Part shown: positions 30,061-30,344 of the stretch, one piece after another
How the letters are laid out: the number at the start of each line of letters is the position of its first letter
Position numbering within the stretch: position 1 is the stretch's first letter
NCBI GenBank assembly: GCA_023421115.1
Contig: JAEZUI010000084.1
Span: forward strand, 1 to 30,344
Direction of reading: 5' to 3'
Origin: Bacillota bacterium
GTDB lineage: Bacteria > Bacillota > Clostridia > Acetivibrionales > Acetivibrionaceae
Length of the DNA: 30,344 nucleotides
Notes under the pieces: generated by a model
What the model was told of the DNA's origin: nothing
Seen by the model: the letters and a program-made list of their open reading frames with translations, nothing else
The model's database searches: none
Program-made: the position numbers and the translations under genes

Positions 30061-30344
30061 ACAGCTATGTCTACACCACTAGTTACACCTACTCCTACAG
30101 TCGAGCCAACTATCCAATCAGATGTATCTCTTTCAAGGAACACAGTAGACACTGTAGAATATGGTTTGGTTACTAATATGAGCATGTCACAAGAAGGTGA
30201 AATTTTGATACCTGGAAATATAAAGGAACAGAAGGAAATAATGCTTGTTATTGAGAATTCCTTAGCATCAAATACTATTTACAATGACATATCGACAGCA
30301 ATGGACTATGCTTTATTTGCCAAAAACGACATACAGTGTATAGG
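30061..30344 (+). pseudogene. In-frame continuation of the dockerin protein beyond the premature stop (partial)
   Basis: The frame of the previous gene stays open for all 94 remaining codons. It first continues the Thr/Pro linker (STPLVTPTPTVEPT), then a new domain (VEYGLVTNMSMSQEGEILI, KEIMLVIENSLAS, STAMDYALFAKNDIQC). No ribosome-binding site introduces it, so it is best read as the downstream part of the same gene. I do not recognise the domain. It runs off the window. Confidence 0.6.

Noticed and set aside
29853..30185. 110-residue minus-strand open frame rich in Val/Gly/Asp
   Set aside because: It is the antisense of the ACA/CCA microsatellite; low-complexity composition and no ribosome-binding site.

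Overview
The window is AT-rich, mostly strongly Shine-Dalgarno-led DNA from an anaerobic, cellulosome-producing member of the Clostridia, most like Ruminiclostridium (the Clostridium cellulolyticum / papyrosolvens group). Three proteins carry classical type I dockerins (an LRR protein, a GH26 mannanase and a phosphodiester-glycosidase-like protein). A fourth carries a divergent dockerin. A NiFe hydrogenase and a complete Sec-incorporation locus (tRNA-Sec, selA, selB) fit a strict anaerobe. The genus is inferred from gene content and style, not from a search.

Layout. 1-5.6 kb: the tail of a methyltransferase, an alpha/beta hydrolase, then a gene graveyard at about 1.5-3.65 kb. It holds a tandemly duplicated small protein, a stalk-like protein with an intact signal peptide but no start codon, a stop-interrupted secreted-protein fragment and a beheaded DUF1801 gene. 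An intact OYE/dienoyl-CoA-reductase-type flavoenzyme follows. 6.1-8.9 kb: a three-gene operon of a cytochrome-b5-like protein and the small and large subunits of a NiFe hydrogenase. The large-subunit gene abuts a truncated tocopherol-cyclase-like fragment. 9.4-10.9 kb: an ABC-2 exporter pair. 11.3-14.1 kb: a small membrane protein, a truncated stalk-domain protein and an LRR-dockerin protein. 14.1-16.2 kb (minus): a DUF4362-type lipoprotein and an SDR oxidoreductase with a long structured leader. 16.4-17.2 kb: a cytochrome-b5-like lipoprotein divergent from a one-helix-pair DUF4405-like protein. That gene is followed by a copied 3' end and terminator of the hydrogenase operon. 17.3-18.9 kb: an ECF sigma factor and a membrane-anchored presumed anti-sigma factor. 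19.0-20.8 kb (minus): a CBM35-GH26-dockerin mannanase. 21.2-24.8 kb: selC-selA-selB. 25.4-30.3 kb: two paralogous NAGPA/phosphodiester-glycosidase proteins (one with an N-terminal dockerin, one membrane anchored), a GT2-GtrA glycosyltransferase, and a secreted dockerin protein whose frame is broken by a TAA in its Thr/Pro linker and runs off the window.

The genes do not form one pathway. The most coherent units are the hydrogenase operon with its b5-type partner, the Sec locus, and the glycosidase/glycosyltransferase surface cluster. A recurring theme is local rearrangement: short duplicated gene ends (hydrogenase 3' end, DUF1801 3' end) mark scars at 3.6, 8.98, 15.25 and 17.1 kb.
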